Shown here piece by piece: positions 10,106-20,887 of a stretch of DNA of 50,030 nucleotides; position 1 is the stretch's first letter; every line of letters starts with the position of its first letter. Below the pieces are notes generated by a model, which did no database searches, was not told the DNA's origin, and saw only the letters and a list, made by a program, of their open reading frames with translations. The stretch spans positions 1-50,030 of the forward strand of contig CALXOY010000059.1 of the NCBI GenBank assembly GCA_944390145.1, given 5' to 3'. This DNA comes from an uncultured Duodenibacillus sp. Lineage in GTDB: Bacteria; Pseudomonadota; Gammaproteobacteria; Burkholderiales; Burkholderiaceae_F. The position numbers and the translations under genes are program-made.

Positions 10106-10180
10106 CGAAGGCGCTCCGGCGCCTTCGGGAAATGCCTGAAGCTCACGCTTTTGATGTGTAGCTTCAGGCATTTTTTTATT
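10106..10180 (+). terminator. Tandem hairpins ending the rplS transcript
   Basis: First, a 9 bp perfect stem (10106-10114 with 10119-10127) closes a UCCG tetraloop of UNCG type. Second, a 14 bp perfect stem (10130-10143 with 10160-10173) runs into seven T residues. The second is a classical strong intrinsic terminator; the first may stabilise the 3' end. Confidence 0.9.
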
Positions 10181-10236
10181 TGCAGCCGCAAGGCCGACAG
10201 CCTCCATCCAGCCACCCTGCACGGGCCTTTGGCGCT

Positions 10237-10266
10237 GCCGACGCGAGCGGCTGCGTCGGCTACAAT
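10237..10266 (+). promoter_or_regulatory. Candidate mobB promoter with palindromic operator
   Basis: GCCGACGC (10237-10244) and GCGTCGGC (10253-10260) form an 8 bp inverted repeat with 8 nt spacing. The repeat directly abuts TACAAT (10261-10266), so it covers the place of a -35. That position suits a regulator of the molybdenum-cofactor operon. No known factor is recognised. Confidence 0.4.
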
Positions 10267-10352
10267 CGCTGAAGTAAAAAAAACGGCGGCTGCGAACTTT
10301 TCCTTGTCAGCTGCTTAAAAAAAACAAAAAAGTCACGACGGGAGTCAAGCGT

Positions 10353-10859
10353 ATGCTGGTTGTTGGATTCACCGGGCACTCAGGCTCGGGTAAGACCACC
10401 TTGATCGAAAAGGTTCTCACAACGCTGGTGGCCAGGGACCGCCGGGTTTCGGCCATCAAAAGCAGTCATCACGGCACCGACATCGATGTGCCGGGCAAGG
10501 ACAGCTACCGGTTCCGCGAAGCGGGCGCCGAGGAGGTTGTGCTTGCGGGCGATCAGCGCTGGGCGCTCATGAAGGAAACGCACAAGCCCGTGCAGCTCTC
10601 TGAAATCCTCGCCCGCATGACCCCTGTGGACATTGTGCTTGTGGAGGGCTACAAGAGCGAGGGGAACATCCCGCACATTTTGGTGCACCGCAAGGATGCG
10701 GGCCTTGCAGAGCCCGTCATCACCCCCGGCGTGGTGGCTGTGGCCACCGACGACGAGACGCTTGAGCTGCCCGAGGGCGTCACGCGGCTTGACGTCAACA
10801 GCCCTGCAGCGGTCGCCAATTTTGTTGTTTCTTTGAAGGCTAATCGTGATCACTTATAA
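10353..10859 (+). CDS. mobB: Molybdopterin-guanine dinucleotide biosynthesis protein MobB
   Basis: MobB (168 residues) is a GTP-binding P-loop protein that assists MobA in attaching GMP to molybdopterin, giving the MGD form used by DMSO-reductase-family enzymes. Walker A GHSGSGKTT lies at residues 8-16. SSHHGTDIDVPGKDS with the downstream RFREAGA and VEGYK are the usual MobB segments. GGGAG before the ATG is the ribosome-binding site. It opens the operon mobB-moeA-moaD-moaE and overlaps moeA by 14 nt. MobA itself is not in the window. The 39-41 kb molybdoenzyme is a likely consumer of the cofactor. Confidence 0.93.
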   Translation: MLVVGFTGHSGSGKTTLIEKVLTTLVARDRRVSAIKSSHHGTDIDVPGKDSYRFREAGAEEVVLAGDQRWALMKETHKPVQLSEILARMTPVDIVLVEGYKSEGNIPHILVHRKDAGLAEPVITPGVVAVATDDETLELPEGVTRLDVNSPAAVANFVVSLKANRDHL

Positions 10860-12054
10860 CGAAGCACTCAAACTTTTTCTGGACCACGCCAAGGTCGCCG
10901 TCGGCACGGAGACGATTCCCACGCTTTACGCGGAAGGCCGTGTTCTGGCCGAGGACGTTGTGAGCTCCATTGACGTGCCCGCCTGGGACAACTCCCAGAT
11001 GGACGGCTATGCCGTAAGAAGCGCCGACCTTGCGGGCGCAAGCGCCGGACATCCGGTGGGTCTGCCGGTGTCCCAGCGCATTCCGGCCGGCAGCGCCGGC
11101 AGTACGCTGGAAGCGGGCACCGTTGCGCGCATTTTCACCGGCGCGCCGGTGCCGCCCGCTGCCGACGCCGTGGTTGCGCAGGAGGATGTGCAGGTCAACG
11201 AAGACGGCACGGTGCGCTTTACGAGTCCCGTCGAGGCGGGCTGCTGGGTGCGGCGCCGCGCCTGCGATATTTCGAGCGGCAGCGTCGTCGCCGCCGCAGG
11301 CCGCGTGCTTGAGCCCGCGGTTTTGGGCCTGGTGGCAAGCGTCGGCTGCGGGTATGTGAAGGTCTACCGCCATCTGCGGGTGGGCGTGTTCTTCTCGGGC
11401 TCCGAACTGGTTGCGCCCGGCGAGCCGCTTCCCGAAGGCGGCATCTACAACTCCAACCGCTACACGCTGCGCGCGCTTTTAAAGCGTCTGGACTGCGAGG
11501 TCTATGACCTGGGCAGCGTCCCCGACACCCTGCAGGCAACCCGCGAGGCGTTTGAGCGCGCCGCACGCACCGCCGACATCATCATCACCTCGGGCGGCAT
11601 GAGCGTGGGCGAGGAGGATCACATCAAGCCTGCCGTGGAGTCGCTCGGACGCATCGACATGTGGCGCGTGGCGCTCAAGCCCGGAAAGCCCGTTGCGCTG
11701 GGCGAGGTGCAGGGCAAGCCCTTCATCGGCCTGCCCGGCAATCCCGTTTCAAGCTTTGTGACGTTCCTGCTTCTGGCGCGCCCGTATCTGCTCAAGCTGC
11801 AGGGCCGCAAGGACGTGCAGGCGCTGCCCGCGCAGATTCGCGCCGACTTTGACTGGAGCAAGCCCGGCAATCGCGAGGAATTTGTGCGCGTGCGGCGCAA
11901 CGACAAGGGCGGCCTTGACCTTTATCCGACGCAAAACAGCCAGGTGCTCACAAGCTGCGCCTGGGCCGACGGCCTGGTGGACATTCCCGCAGGCGCCACG
12001 GTGAAGGCGGGCGACATTGTGCTCTACTACCCGTTCGGGGATCTTTTCAAGTAA
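10846..12054 (+). CDS. moeA: Molybdopterin molybdenumtransferase MoeA
   Basis: MoeA (402 residues) inserts molybdate into adenylylated molybdopterin to complete the cofactor. The N-terminal part contains DVPAWDNSQMDGYAVR, with the metal-region aspartate in MDGYA at about residue 53. The central MogA-like fold shows FFSGSELV, IYNSN and TSGGMSVGEEDHIK, and later GKPFIGLPGNPVS. Length matches the family. The GTG start overlaps the mobB 3' end by 14 nt, a sign of translational coupling. moaD follows after 5 bp. Confidence 0.96.
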   Translation: MITYNEALKLFLDHAKVAVGTETIPTLYAEGRVLAEDVVSSIDVPAWDNSQMDGYAVRSADLAGASAGHPVGLPVSQRIPAGSAGSTLEAGTVARIFTGAPVPPAADAVVAQEDVQVNEDGTVRFTSPVEAGCWVRRRACDISSGSVVAAAGRVLEPAVLGLVASVGCGYVKVYRHLRVGVFFSGSELVAPGEPLPEGGIYNSNRYTLRALLKRLDCEVYDLGSVPDTLQATREAFERAARTADIIITSGGMSVGEEDHIKPAVESLGRIDMWRVALKPGKPVALGEVQGKPFIGLPGNPVSSFVTFLLLARPYLLKLQGRKDVQALPAQIRADFDWSKPGNREEFVRVRRNDKGGLDLYPTQNSQVLTSCAWADGLVDIPAGATVKAGDIVLYYPFGDLFK

Positions 12055-12059
12055 AAGTC

Positions 12060-12314
12060 ATGCAGATTGAAGTGAAATACTTTGCGCTGCTGCGCGAAGC
12101 GGTGGGCGTCGGGGCGGAAACCGTGACGCTCGAGGGCGATGCGGCAACCGTGCAGGACGTGCGCGAGGCGCTTTGCCGGGATGCGGTGCATAAAAACGCC
12201 TTCGAATCGGTCAAGCGCATCCGCGCGGCCGTCAACGGCGAAATGGCTGCAATGTCGGCCGCCGTCAAAGAGGGCGACACGGTCGCATTCTTTCCGCCTG
12301 TGACGGGAGGCTAG
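12060..12314 (+). CDS. moaD: Molybdopterin synthase sulfur-carrier subunit MoaD
   Basis: This small ubiquitin-fold protein (84 residues) begins MQIEVKYFALLREAVG and ends in the obligatory Gly-Gly (VTGG). The terminal glycine carries the thiocarboxylate that donates sulfur to precursor Z (cPMP). FFPPVTGG at the end is diagnostic. The gene lies between moeA and moaE with gaps of only 4-5 bp, so all are one transcript. MoeB, MoaA and MoaC are not visible here. Confidence 0.95.
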   Translation: MQIEVKYFALLREAVGVGAETVTLEGDAATVQDVREALCRDAVHKNAFESVKRIRAAVNGEMAAMSAAVKEGDTVAFFPPVTGG

Positions 12315-12318
12315 CGCC

Positions 12319-12771
12319 ATGGAGCCGATCACACGCATCCGCGTGAGCCACGAGGACTTTGACGTTTCAGACGAGCTTGCACGGCTCGAGCGCCCCGGCC
12401 GCAGGGCGGGGGCTGCCGTCACCTTCACCGGCATCGTGCGCAGCGACGACGGCGTCACCGCCATGCATCTCGAGCACTATCCGGAGATGACGGAAAAAAG
12501 CCTTGCCGCCATCGTCGAAAAAGCCAGAAGCCGCTGGAACATCGAGGACGTGGTGGTCATCCACCGCGTCGGCGAATTGAAGGCGGGCGATCGCATCGTG
12601 CTCACGGTCGTCACCTCGGCGCACCGCAGGGAAGCTTTTGAAGCAAGCGAATTCATCATGGACTGGCTTAAAACCGAGGCCCCCTTCTGGAAAAAGGAGG
12701 TGACCCCGCAGGGAGGCCGCTGGGTCGATGCCCGCGAAAGCGACGAGGCGGCTCGCAGCCGTTGGGAGTAA
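12319..12771 (+). CDS. moaE: Molybdopterin synthase catalytic subunit MoaE
   Basis: MoaE (150 residues) forms the large subunit of molybdopterin synthase and converts precursor Z to molybdopterin with sulfur from MoaD. The sequence shows GAAVTFTGIVR, HLEHYPEM, HRVG and the lysine-bearing active-site segment KTEAPFWKKE followed by GGRWV, all typical. The start follows moaD by 4 bp. crcB follows after 6 bp, placing a fluoride channel in the same transcript. Confidence 0.95.
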   Translation: MEPITRIRVSHEDFDVSDELARLERPGRRAGAAVTFTGIVRSDDGVTAMHLEHYPEMTEKSLAAIVEKARSRWNIEDVVVIHRVGELKAGDRIVLTVVTSAHRREAFEASEFIMDWLKTEAPFWKKEVTPQGGRWVDARESDEAARSRWE

Positions 12772-12777
12772 ATTTCA

Positions 12778-13179
12778 ATGATGACAAAAGACGGATCTCT
12801 TTGGCTGGTTCTTTTTGCTGTGAGCAGCGGAGCAGCCATCGGCGCCTGCTCGCGCTGGGCGGTGAGCTATGCGCTAAACACCCGCATTGCGCTGCTGCCG
12901 CTCGGCACACTGGTCTGCAACCTGATTGGCGGCCTTCTCATCGGGGCGCTCACGGCCTGGTTTTCCACCCACCAGGAGATTCCTCCCGCCTGGCGTCTTT
13001 TTCTGGTGACGGGGCTTCTCGGAGGCCTCACCACCTTTTCCACCTTTTCGGCCGAAGGCGTGCAGATGCTGCTTGCGGGCGACTGGCTTCGTGCGGCCGC
13101 CCACAGTGCGCTGCATTTGTTCGGATCCTTTGCCGCCACGGGGGCGGCTTTCGTGCTGGTGCGCCATCTGACGGCCTGA
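12778..13179 (+). CDS. crcB: Fluoride channel CrcB/FluC
   Basis: This 133-residue protein has four hydrophobic membrane segments and the Fluc signatures: GAAIGACSRW in helix 1, GTLVCNLIG with the pore asparagine N48, and GLLGGLTTFSTFS, whose phenylalanines line the fluoride path. Fluc proteins are dual-topology dimers that export fluoride. A single gene copy fits the homodimer type. The start ATGATG lies 6 bp after moaE, so it is cotranscribed with molybdenum-cofactor genes rather than behind a fluoride riboswitch, which I do not see. Confidence 0.95.
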   Translation: MMTKDGSLWLVLFAVSSGAAIGACSRWAVSYALNTRIALLPLGTLVCNLIGGLLIGALTAWFSTHQEIPPAWRLFLVTGLLGGLTTFSTFSAEGVQMLLAGDWLRAAAHSALHLFGSFAATGAAFVLVRHLTA

Positions 13180-13203
13180 GCACGGTTTTTTCTGGAGATT
13201 TTC

Positions 13204-13617
13204 ATGCGCAAAGGCATTGGTCTGGTTCTGGTTTTCTCGGCGGCATGCCTGACGGCTCCCGTCTTTGCCGCGGATGCACTTGCCGACTGCTACCGTCAGG
13301 CTGACAGCAAGGTCGAGGTGCAGGCGTGCTTGAAAAAGGAGCTCGCACAGGTCGAAAAGGACTATCAGGACGTTGTGGGTCGCGTGCTCACCAATGCCCG
13401 CGACCTTGACCGCATCCAGAAGCGAAAGGGGGCTGCCAAGGCCTTTGAAGACTCCAACAAGGCCTTCATGCGCTACGTGGAGACCGAATGCAACTGGGTT
13501 GAGGAAAGCTACGGCGCGGGCACGGGCGCCGGAAACGCGGTGCTTGCCTGCCGCATCAATCTTTTGCGAATGCGCACTGGATCGCTTGACGCCCAGTTTC
13601 TGAGCGCCTCGAAATAA
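13204..13617 (+). CDS. Secreted LprI/DUF1311-like protein
   Basis: This 137-residue protein starts with a Sec signal peptide (MRKGIGLVLVFSAACLTAPV, cleavage probably after VFA at residue 22). The mature part of about 115 residues has a Cys pair near its start (C29, C42) and two later cysteines (in ETECNW and LACRI), suggesting two periplasmic disulfides. The pattern of a conserved C-x-CLKKEL-Y helix and a second helical C-x-C segment resembles the LprI/DUF1311 family, some members of which inhibit lysozyme. The fold assignment is by pattern and the function is unproven. It follows crcB by 24 bp and may be the last gene of that transcript. Confidence 0.6.
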   Translation: MRKGIGLVLVFSAACLTAPVFAADALADCYRQADSKVEVQACLKKELAQVEKDYQDVVGRVLTNARDLDRIQKRKGAAKAFEDSNKAFMRYVETECNWVEESYGAGTGAGNAVLACRINLLRMRTGSLDAQFLSASK

Positions 13618-13640
13618 GCGTTTTTCACCGGCAAAAGAAA

Positions 13641-13666
13641 GGCCGCACCGGCAGAACCGGGCGGCC
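13641..13666. terminator. Bidirectional terminator between the LprI-like gene and leuS
   Basis: GGCCGC (13641-13646) pairs with GCGGCC (13661-13666), with an inner CCGG/CCGG stem and CAGAA loop. On the minus strand it is followed by TTTCTTTT, on the plus strand by GAAATTTT. It serves converging genes. Confidence 0.75.
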
Positions 13667-13706
13667 GAAATTTTGTGCCGGACGCGAGGGTCCGGCTGAC
13701 ATCAGG

Positions 13707-16346
13707 CTACTTTGCCACGACGTTGACAAGCTTGCCCGGCACGACGATCACCTTGCGCACCGCGGCTTCACCCACAAAGCGCACCGTGTCGGGGTGGGCG
13801 AGCACCGCCTTTTCGATTTCCTCGCGGGTTGCCTGCGCCGGCACCATGATCTGGCCGCGCAGCTTGCCGTTGACCTGGATCATGAGCTTGATCTCGTCGG
13901 CAACAAGCGCATCCTTGTTGATCTCGGGCCAGGGGGCGTCGATGATCTCCACGCCGAATTCCTTGACGTACTCAAGATCCTGCCACAGCGCCGTGGTGAT
14001 GTGCGGCGCAAGCGGATAGAGCACGCGCAGCATGAGCGAGAGGGCGAGCTTGCGCGCGTCGCGCGAAGCCTCGTCCGTGCCCTCAAATGCATCGAGCGTG
14101 TTCATCATCTTCATGGCGGCCGACACCACCGTGTTGAACTGCATGCGGTCGAAGTCGCTTTCGGCCTGCTGCAGGGTGAGATAGGTCTCGCGCAGCATGT
14201 CCTTGACGTTCTTCGGAGCCGCGGCGAGATCCACCCGGCAGACGGCGGCGCGGATCTCCTCGCGGCGGGCGTAGCACCAGTTCCAAAGACGGCGCAGGAA
14301 GCGGTAGCAGCCTTCGGCGCCTGAATTCGACCAGGCGGCGGACTGATCGGGGGGGCCGGCAAACATCACGAAGGTGCGGGCCGTATCGGCGCCGAACTGC
14401 TTGATGATGTCGCGAGGCTCCACGACGTTGTTCTTGCTCTTGCTCATCTTTTCGATGCCGCCGGAGACAACGGGCAGGCCGTCGTCCTTGGCGGTGACGC
14501 GGCTCGGGCGTCCCTTTTCATCGTATTCGATGTTGATTTCGTACGGGTAGTACCAGCGCTTGCTGCCGTCGGGCCGCTCGCGGTAGAAGCACTCGGCCGT
14601 GAGCATGCCCTGCGTAAAGAGGCGCTTGAAGGGTTCGTCGAACTTCACGAGCCCGAGGTCGCGCATCACCTTCGTCCAGAAGCGCGCGTAGAGCAAATGC
14701 AGCACGGCGTGCTCGATGCCGCCGATGTACTGATCCATCGGGCTCCAGTAGTCGTTGCGCTCGTCGACCATCGCCTTGTCGGCGTCCGGCGAGCAGTAGC
14801 GCATGTAGTACCAGGAGCTGTCGACAAACGTGTCCATCGTGTCGGTTTCACGACGTGCGTCGCCGCCGCACTTCGGGCACTTGCAGGCGAGGAACTCCTC
14901 GCACTTGGTGAGCGGGTTGCCCGTGCCGTCCGGAATGAGGTTTTCGGGCAGCAGCACCGGCAGATCCTTTTCGGGAACCGGAACCGGGCCGCACTTCGGG
15001 CAGTTGATCATCGGGATCGGGGTGCCCCAGTAGCGCTGGCGCGAGATGCCCCAGTCGCGCAGACGGAACATCGTCTGACGGTCGCCGAGCCCCATCGCCT
15101 TGAGGTCGTTGGCAACGGCCTCGATGGCTTCATGAATGTGCAGTCCGTTGTACTTGCCGGAATTGACGCAGTAGGGGTTGAGCGTCTTGTCGCCGTACCA
15201 CTCCTGCCAGGCATCGGTGGAGAATTCCTTGCCGTCGACGGCGACCGACTGGATGATCTCAATGCCGTACTTCTTGGCAAAGGCGAAGTCGCGTTCATCG
15301 TGCGCGGGTACGGCCATGACGGCGCCTTCGCCGTAGTTCATGAGCACGTAGTTGCCGATCCAGACCTGCACCTTGCGGCCGTTGAGCGGATGGGTGACGT
15401 AAAAGCCCGTGAAGACGCCTTTTTTCTCCATCGTGGCCATGTCGGCTTCGGTCACCGACCCCTTGGCGCACTCTTCAATGAAGGCCTGCAGCTCGGGCTT
15501 GTCCTTGGCCAGACGCTTGGCAAGCGGATGCTCGGCGGCAATCGCCACGAAGGTGACGCCCATGATCGTGTCGGCGCGGGTCGTGTAGACCTTCAAGAGC
15601 TTCTTTTCGCCGTCGATTTCATAGGGGAAGCCGAAGTTCACGCCCACGGACTTGCCGATCCAGTGCTCCTGCATGCGGCGCACCTGTTCGGGCCAGCCGT
15701 CGAGCTTCTTGAGGTCGTCAAGCAGCTCCTCGGCGTACTGCGTGATGCCGAAGTAGTAGCCCGGGATCTCGCGCTTTTCCACGAGCGCGCCGGAGCGCCA
15801 GCCGCGGCCGTCGATCACCTGTTCGTTGGCGAGAACGGTCTTGTCGACCGGGTCCCAGTTGACGATCTGGGTCTTACGGTAGCAGATGCCGCGCTCGAGC
15901 ATCTTGAGGAACATCCACTGATTCCAGCGGTAGTACTCGGGCTTGCAGGTCGTCACTTCGCGCGACCAGTCAAAGGCCAGGCCCAGGGGCAGCATCTGCT
16001 GCTTCATGTCCTCGATGTTCTTGTAAGTCCACTGCGCGGGCGCCACCTTCTTTGTGAGCGCGGCGTTTTCGGCGGGAAGGCCGAAGCTGTCCCAACCCAT
16101 CGGGGTCATCACGTTGTAGCCCCGCATGCGGCGGTAGCGGTAGAGGACGTCGTTGAGCGTGTAGTTGCGCACGTGGCCCATGTGGAGCTTGCCGGAGGGG
16201 TAGGGCAGCATGGAGCACACATAAAACTTGGGTTTTTCCTTGCCGTCAGGCCCAATGGCGTGTTCAACGGCGCGGTAGACGTCGTTCTTTCGCCACTGTT
16301 CCTGAACCTGCGATTCGATTTCCTGAGGATTGTAGGTTTCGCACAT
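13707..16346 (-). CDS. leuS: Leucyl-tRNA synthetase
   Basis: LeuRS (879 residues) charges tRNA-Leu in the cytosol. It shows the class I signatures [14 protein letters not shown] (HMGH 55-58) and KMSKSKNNV (KMSKS 633-637), a CP1 editing domain with the threonine-rich [16 protein letters not shown] segment, and a zinc-ribbon-like CPKCG pair near the middle. The C-terminal anticodon-binding and tRNA-contact domains end in [10 protein letters not shown]. Length matches bacterial LeuRS. The gene is divergent from uvrD and converges with the LprI-like gene behind a shared terminator. Confidence 0.98.
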   Translation of the reverse strand: MCETYNPQEIESQVQEQWRKNDVYRAVEHAIGPDGKEKPKFYVCSMLPYPSGKLHMGHVRNYTLNDVLYRYRRMRGYNVMTPMGWDSFGLPAENAALTKKVAPAQWTYKNIEDMKQQMLPLGLAFDWSREVTTCKPEYYRWNQWMFLKMLERGICYRKTQIVNWDPVDKTVLANEQVIDGRGWRSGALVEKREIPGYYFGITQYAEELLDDLKKLDGWPEQVRRMQEHWIGKSVGVNFGFPYEIDGEKKLLKVYTTRADTIMGVTFVAIAAEHPLAKRLAKDKPELQAFIEECAKGSVTEADMATMEKKGVFTGFYVTHPLNGRKVQVWIGNYVLMNYGEGAVMAVPAHDERDFAFAKKYGIEIIQSVAVDGKEFSTDAWQEWYGDKTLNPYCVNSGKYNGLHIHEAIEAVANDLKAMGLGDRQTMFRLRDWGISRQRYWGTPIPMINCPKCGPVPVPEKDLPVLLPENLIPDGTGNPLTKCEEFLACKCPKCGGDARRETDTMDTFVDSSWYYMRYCSPDADKAMVDERNDYWSPMDQYIGGIEHAVLHLLYARFWTKVMRDLGLVKFDEPFKRLFTQGMLTAECFYRERPDGSKRWYYPYEINIEYDEKGRPSRVTAKDDGLPVVSGGIEKMSKSKNNVVEPRDIIKQFGADTARTFVMFAGPPDQSAAWSNSGAEGCYRFLRRLWNWCYARREEIRAAVCRVDLAAAPKNVKDMLRETYLTLQQAESDFDRMQFNTVVSAAMKMMNTLDAFEGTDEASRDARKLALSLMLRVLYPLAPHITTALWQDLEYVKEFGVEIIDAPWPEINKDALVADEIKLMIQVNGKLRGQIMVPAQATREEIEKAVLAHPDTVRFVGEAAVRKVIVVPGKLVNVVAK

Positions 16347-16468
16347 GGGGCGCCTTGTTTTGTTGTGTTGTAAGGAAAAATTCGACGCATAAGTATAAGT
16401 CTTTTAGCGGCGCTTTTTGGGAGCCTGCGGCGGCCCGGCCCGCGTGGAAAGCGCCTTTTCCCGGGTGC

Positions 16469-16495
16469 CTGACAAAAGCCCGTTCGGGCTAAAAT
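16469..16495 (+). promoter_or_regulatory. Candidate uvrD promoter
   Basis: CTGACA (16469-16474) and TAAAAT (16490-16495) are separated by 15 bp, and the spacer contains the palindrome AGCCCG-TT-CGGGCT. Spacing is short, so confidence is modest. The site lies about 48 bp before the chosen uvrD ATG. Confidence 0.35.
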
Positions 16496-16542
16496 CGCCG
16501 CTTTCCCGATTGATTTTTGCGACGCAACGAAAGACGCTCAGG

Positions 16543-18936
<2,394 letters not shown>

Positions 18937-18978
18937 GGACGGAAGCGGCTCTCTTAGGGACAGCCGCACCGCACAAAG

Positions 18979-19011
18979 AAAACGCCCGCAGTGCATGGAG
19001 CACGGCGGGCG
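18979..19011 (-). terminator. Intrinsic terminator of efp
   Basis: On the minus strand a 7 bp CGCCCGC/GCGGGCG stem plus an inner GTGC/GCAC stem (18983-19011) is followed by TTTTCTTT. A second palindrome, GGGAGCC/GGCTCCC, lies at 19025-19040 between it and the efp stop. The converging uvrD gene ends at 18936. Confidence 0.8.
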
Positions 19012-19056
19012 GTCCGGAAAAGCTGGGAGCCGGGGCTCCCGATTTTCATCCGCAGA

Positions 19057-19611
19057 TTAGATGCGGCGGCGGTATTCGTTGGTACGGGTGTCGATTTCAA
19101 TCTTGTCGCCCGTGTTCACGAAAGCCGGAACGTCAAGCACGAAGCCGGTGGCCAGACGGGCGGGCTTCATCACCTTGCCGGAGGTGTCGCCCTTGACGGC
19201 GGGCTCGGTGTAGACGACTTCACGAACGAGCATCGTCGGCAGTTCGATGCCGATCACGCGGCCTTCGTAGAAGACGGCTTCTGCAGTGAGGTCGTCCTGC
19301 AGGTACTTCTTGGCGTCTTCCATCGTGTCTTCGTCGACTTCGTACTGGTTATATTCCTGGTCCATCCAGACGTAGTGCGGATCGGCGTAGTAGGAGTAGG
19401 TCACTTCCTTGCGTTCGAGGATGATGTCTTCGAACTTGTCGTCAGCACGGTAGACGGTTTCCGTCACGGCGCCGTTCAGAAGATTCTTCATCTTCATCTT
19501 GACGGTGGAGGCACCGCGGCCGCCCTTGGAGTATTCAGACTTCAGGACAACCATCGGATCCTTGCCGACCATGAACACGTTGCCGGAACGCAGCTCTTGC
19601 GCGGTCTTCAT
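19057..19611 (-). CDS. efp: Translation elongation factor EF-P
   Basis: EF-P (184 residues) relieves ribosome stalling at polyproline stretches. It begins [15 protein letters not shown] and has the domain I loop SKGGRGAS with arginine at position 32. Arg32 is the residue rhamnosylated by EarP in Neisseria, Pseudomonas and betaproteobacteria; a lysine there would indicate the EpmA route. Domains II and III follow, with [16 protein letters not shown] and a typical ending in TRTNEYRRR. The frame is open 18 codons further upstream, but the ATG at 19611 gives the conserved start. The earP gene lies directly upstream on the same strand. Confidence 0.98.
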   Translation of the reverse strand: MKTAQELRSGNVFMVGKDPMVVLKSEYSKGGRGASTVKMKMKNLLNGAVTETVYRADDKFEDIILERKEVTYSYYADPHYVWMDQEYNQYEVDEDTMEDAKKYLQDDLTAEAVFYEGRVIGIELPTMLVREVVYTEPAVKGDTSGKVMKPARLATGFVLDVPAFVNTGDKIEIDTRTNEYRRRI

Positions 19612-19696
19612 AATGTATTTCTTCCTTGAGTAAAAAGTTTGGACGCACGCCCGAATAGAGCGCACATGAGAAATCAGCGCGCCGGGCTTATAAATT

Positions 19697-19710
19697 CTTG
19701 AGAACTCAAG
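19697..19710. promoter_or_regulatory. Perfect palindrome at the earP stop, ahead of efp
   Basis: CTTGAG-AA-CTCAAG overlaps the earP stop (19706) and lies about 85 bp upstream of the efp start. It could be an operator for an efp promoter in the 94 bp gap or a small hairpin. No factor is recognised. Confidence 0.25.
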
Positions 19711-20842
19711 ATTTTAGCTTTTTTTCGGCTAATTGAGCAATACTGTCTGCAAGCGCGGGCAGCTGGAAAAGCCGCTCGCGCCACACGCGGGCGCCCTTTT
19801 GAAGCCCGATGAAAGCGTTGCGCCAGCGTGTCCAGGCGTCGCTGCACGCACCGGCGTTGTTGACGAAATCCTCCATGGCAAGCCACGCGCTGCGGCTTGC
19901 CGCGTCGTCAATCGCCTGCACGTAGAGCCTGGCAAAGGCGGCGAGCTTCACGAGATGCGTGTCTTCGCTTTGCGGGTAGAGCGTCCAGATCATCGGAATG
20001 CCCGCCAGCTGCGCCCTGAGTACGCTGTCTTCGCCGCGCACAAGCGCCGCGTCGCAGGCAAGCAGCACGTCGTCAAACTCATCCTGCGGCACCATCGGCG
20101 CCTCGACAAAAGCGACGCAGTCCGCCTTTTCTGCGGCAAGCGCCCGCTTGAGCCGCTCGGAGGCCTTTCCGGGAGCGGCCAGGATCTGCAGCGGCCTGTT
20201 GTCGGCGGCAAGCATCTGCGCAAAGCGCTCGACGGGCATTTCCGGGTAGCTGAAGTAGTAAAGCGTGAAGGGGTGCGCAGGATCGGCGCCAAACTGCGCA
20301 AAAAGGCGGCGCCGCACCTCATCCTTGCGCGAATCGTTGAGCCTTTGCGCCAGATCCCTTTCGCGGTTGATGCCGCATGTTTTGTTGGAAAAGCCCGGGA
20401 AAAGAAAGGTTTTGTCGTAGCCAAAGCGCGGGTGCGGGCTCGGCAGTCCGTTTCCCTCCTCGGCGTAGGCTTCAGCGGTCAGATAGTCGAGCGCAAAGAC
20501 GGCGCAGGGACTTGCGGCCGTTCGTCTGGCGATGGCCTCTTCGTAGACGTCGGGCAGCCGGCAGGAAAAAAGCTCCAAGACGACATCGGCGGCAAGGCCC
20601 TTGAAGCCCGCAAAGGGCCGGTCGGGGTCTTCAAGCCAGCGCACGACGGCCACCCTGCCCGGCACGAAGTCTGCGGGGGCGTTGGAGGCGGCCGGCGCGA
20701 TGGCCGTCAAAACAGCCGCATCGTCTATGATTAGGCGGACCGCCCAGCCGTACTCTGCGGCAAACGCCTGGGCCAGACGCCAGGAAACGCCGGCGTCGCC
20801 GTAGTTGTCAATGACGCGGCAGAACATGTCGCAGGTGCGCAT
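19706..20842 (-). CDS. earP: EF-P arginine rhamnosyltransferase EarP
   Basis: EarP (378 residues) transfers rhamnose from dTDP-rhamnose to Arg32 of EF-P and has an inverting GT-B fold. The N-terminus [17 protein letters not shown] contains the conserved catalytic-loop aspartate (D16 here, matching D20 in the Neisseria protein). The C-terminal half has the conserved nucleotide-sugar-binding segment [15 protein letters not shown] followed by [16 protein letters not shown] chose the ATG at 20842 because GGGGAGG lies 9 nt upstream; a TTG six codons further up has no such site. It is divergent from uvrC (45 bp apart), and efp follows after 94 bp. Confidence 0.95.
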   Translation of the reverse strand: MRTCDMFCRVIDNYGDAGVSWRLAQAFAAEYGWAVRLIIDDAAVLTAIAPAASNAPADFVPGRVAVVRWLEDPDRPFAGFKGLAADVVLELFSCRLPDVYEEAIARRTAASPCAVFALDYLTAEAYAEEGNGLPSPHPRFGYDKTFLFPGFSNKTCGINRERDLAQRLNDSRKDEVRRRLFAQFGADPAHPFTLYYFSYPEMPVERFAQMLAADNRPLQILAAPGKASERLKRALAAEKADCVAFVEAPMVPQDEFDDVLLACDAALVRGEDSVLRAQLAGIPMIWTLYPQSEDTHLVKLAAFARLYVQAIDDAASRSAWLAMEDFVNNAGACSDAWTRWRNAFIGLQKGARVWRERLFQLPALADSIAQLAEKKLKS

Positions 20843-20887
20843 GGCTGCAGTCCTCCCCAAAACGAAAAAAGAAGAGCAGAAGAATAG

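Noticed and set aside
10181-10352. A Moco riboswitch ahead of the molybdenum-cofactor genes.
   Set aside because: No long multi-stem conserved leader is seen; only a short palindrome, a -10 box and A-tracts.
12700-12790. A fluoride riboswitch upstream of crcB.
   Set aside because: The sequence before crcB is moaE coding sequence with a 6 bp gap and lacks the crcB-motif conserved blocks.
12762-13304. 180-codon plus-strand frame overlapping crcB in another frame.
   Set aside because: crcB has intact Fluc motifs in its own frame; this one has none.
14697-16373. Long plus-strand frame opposite leuS (558 codons).
   Set aside because: Shadow of leuS, no domain signature and no credible ribosome-binding context.
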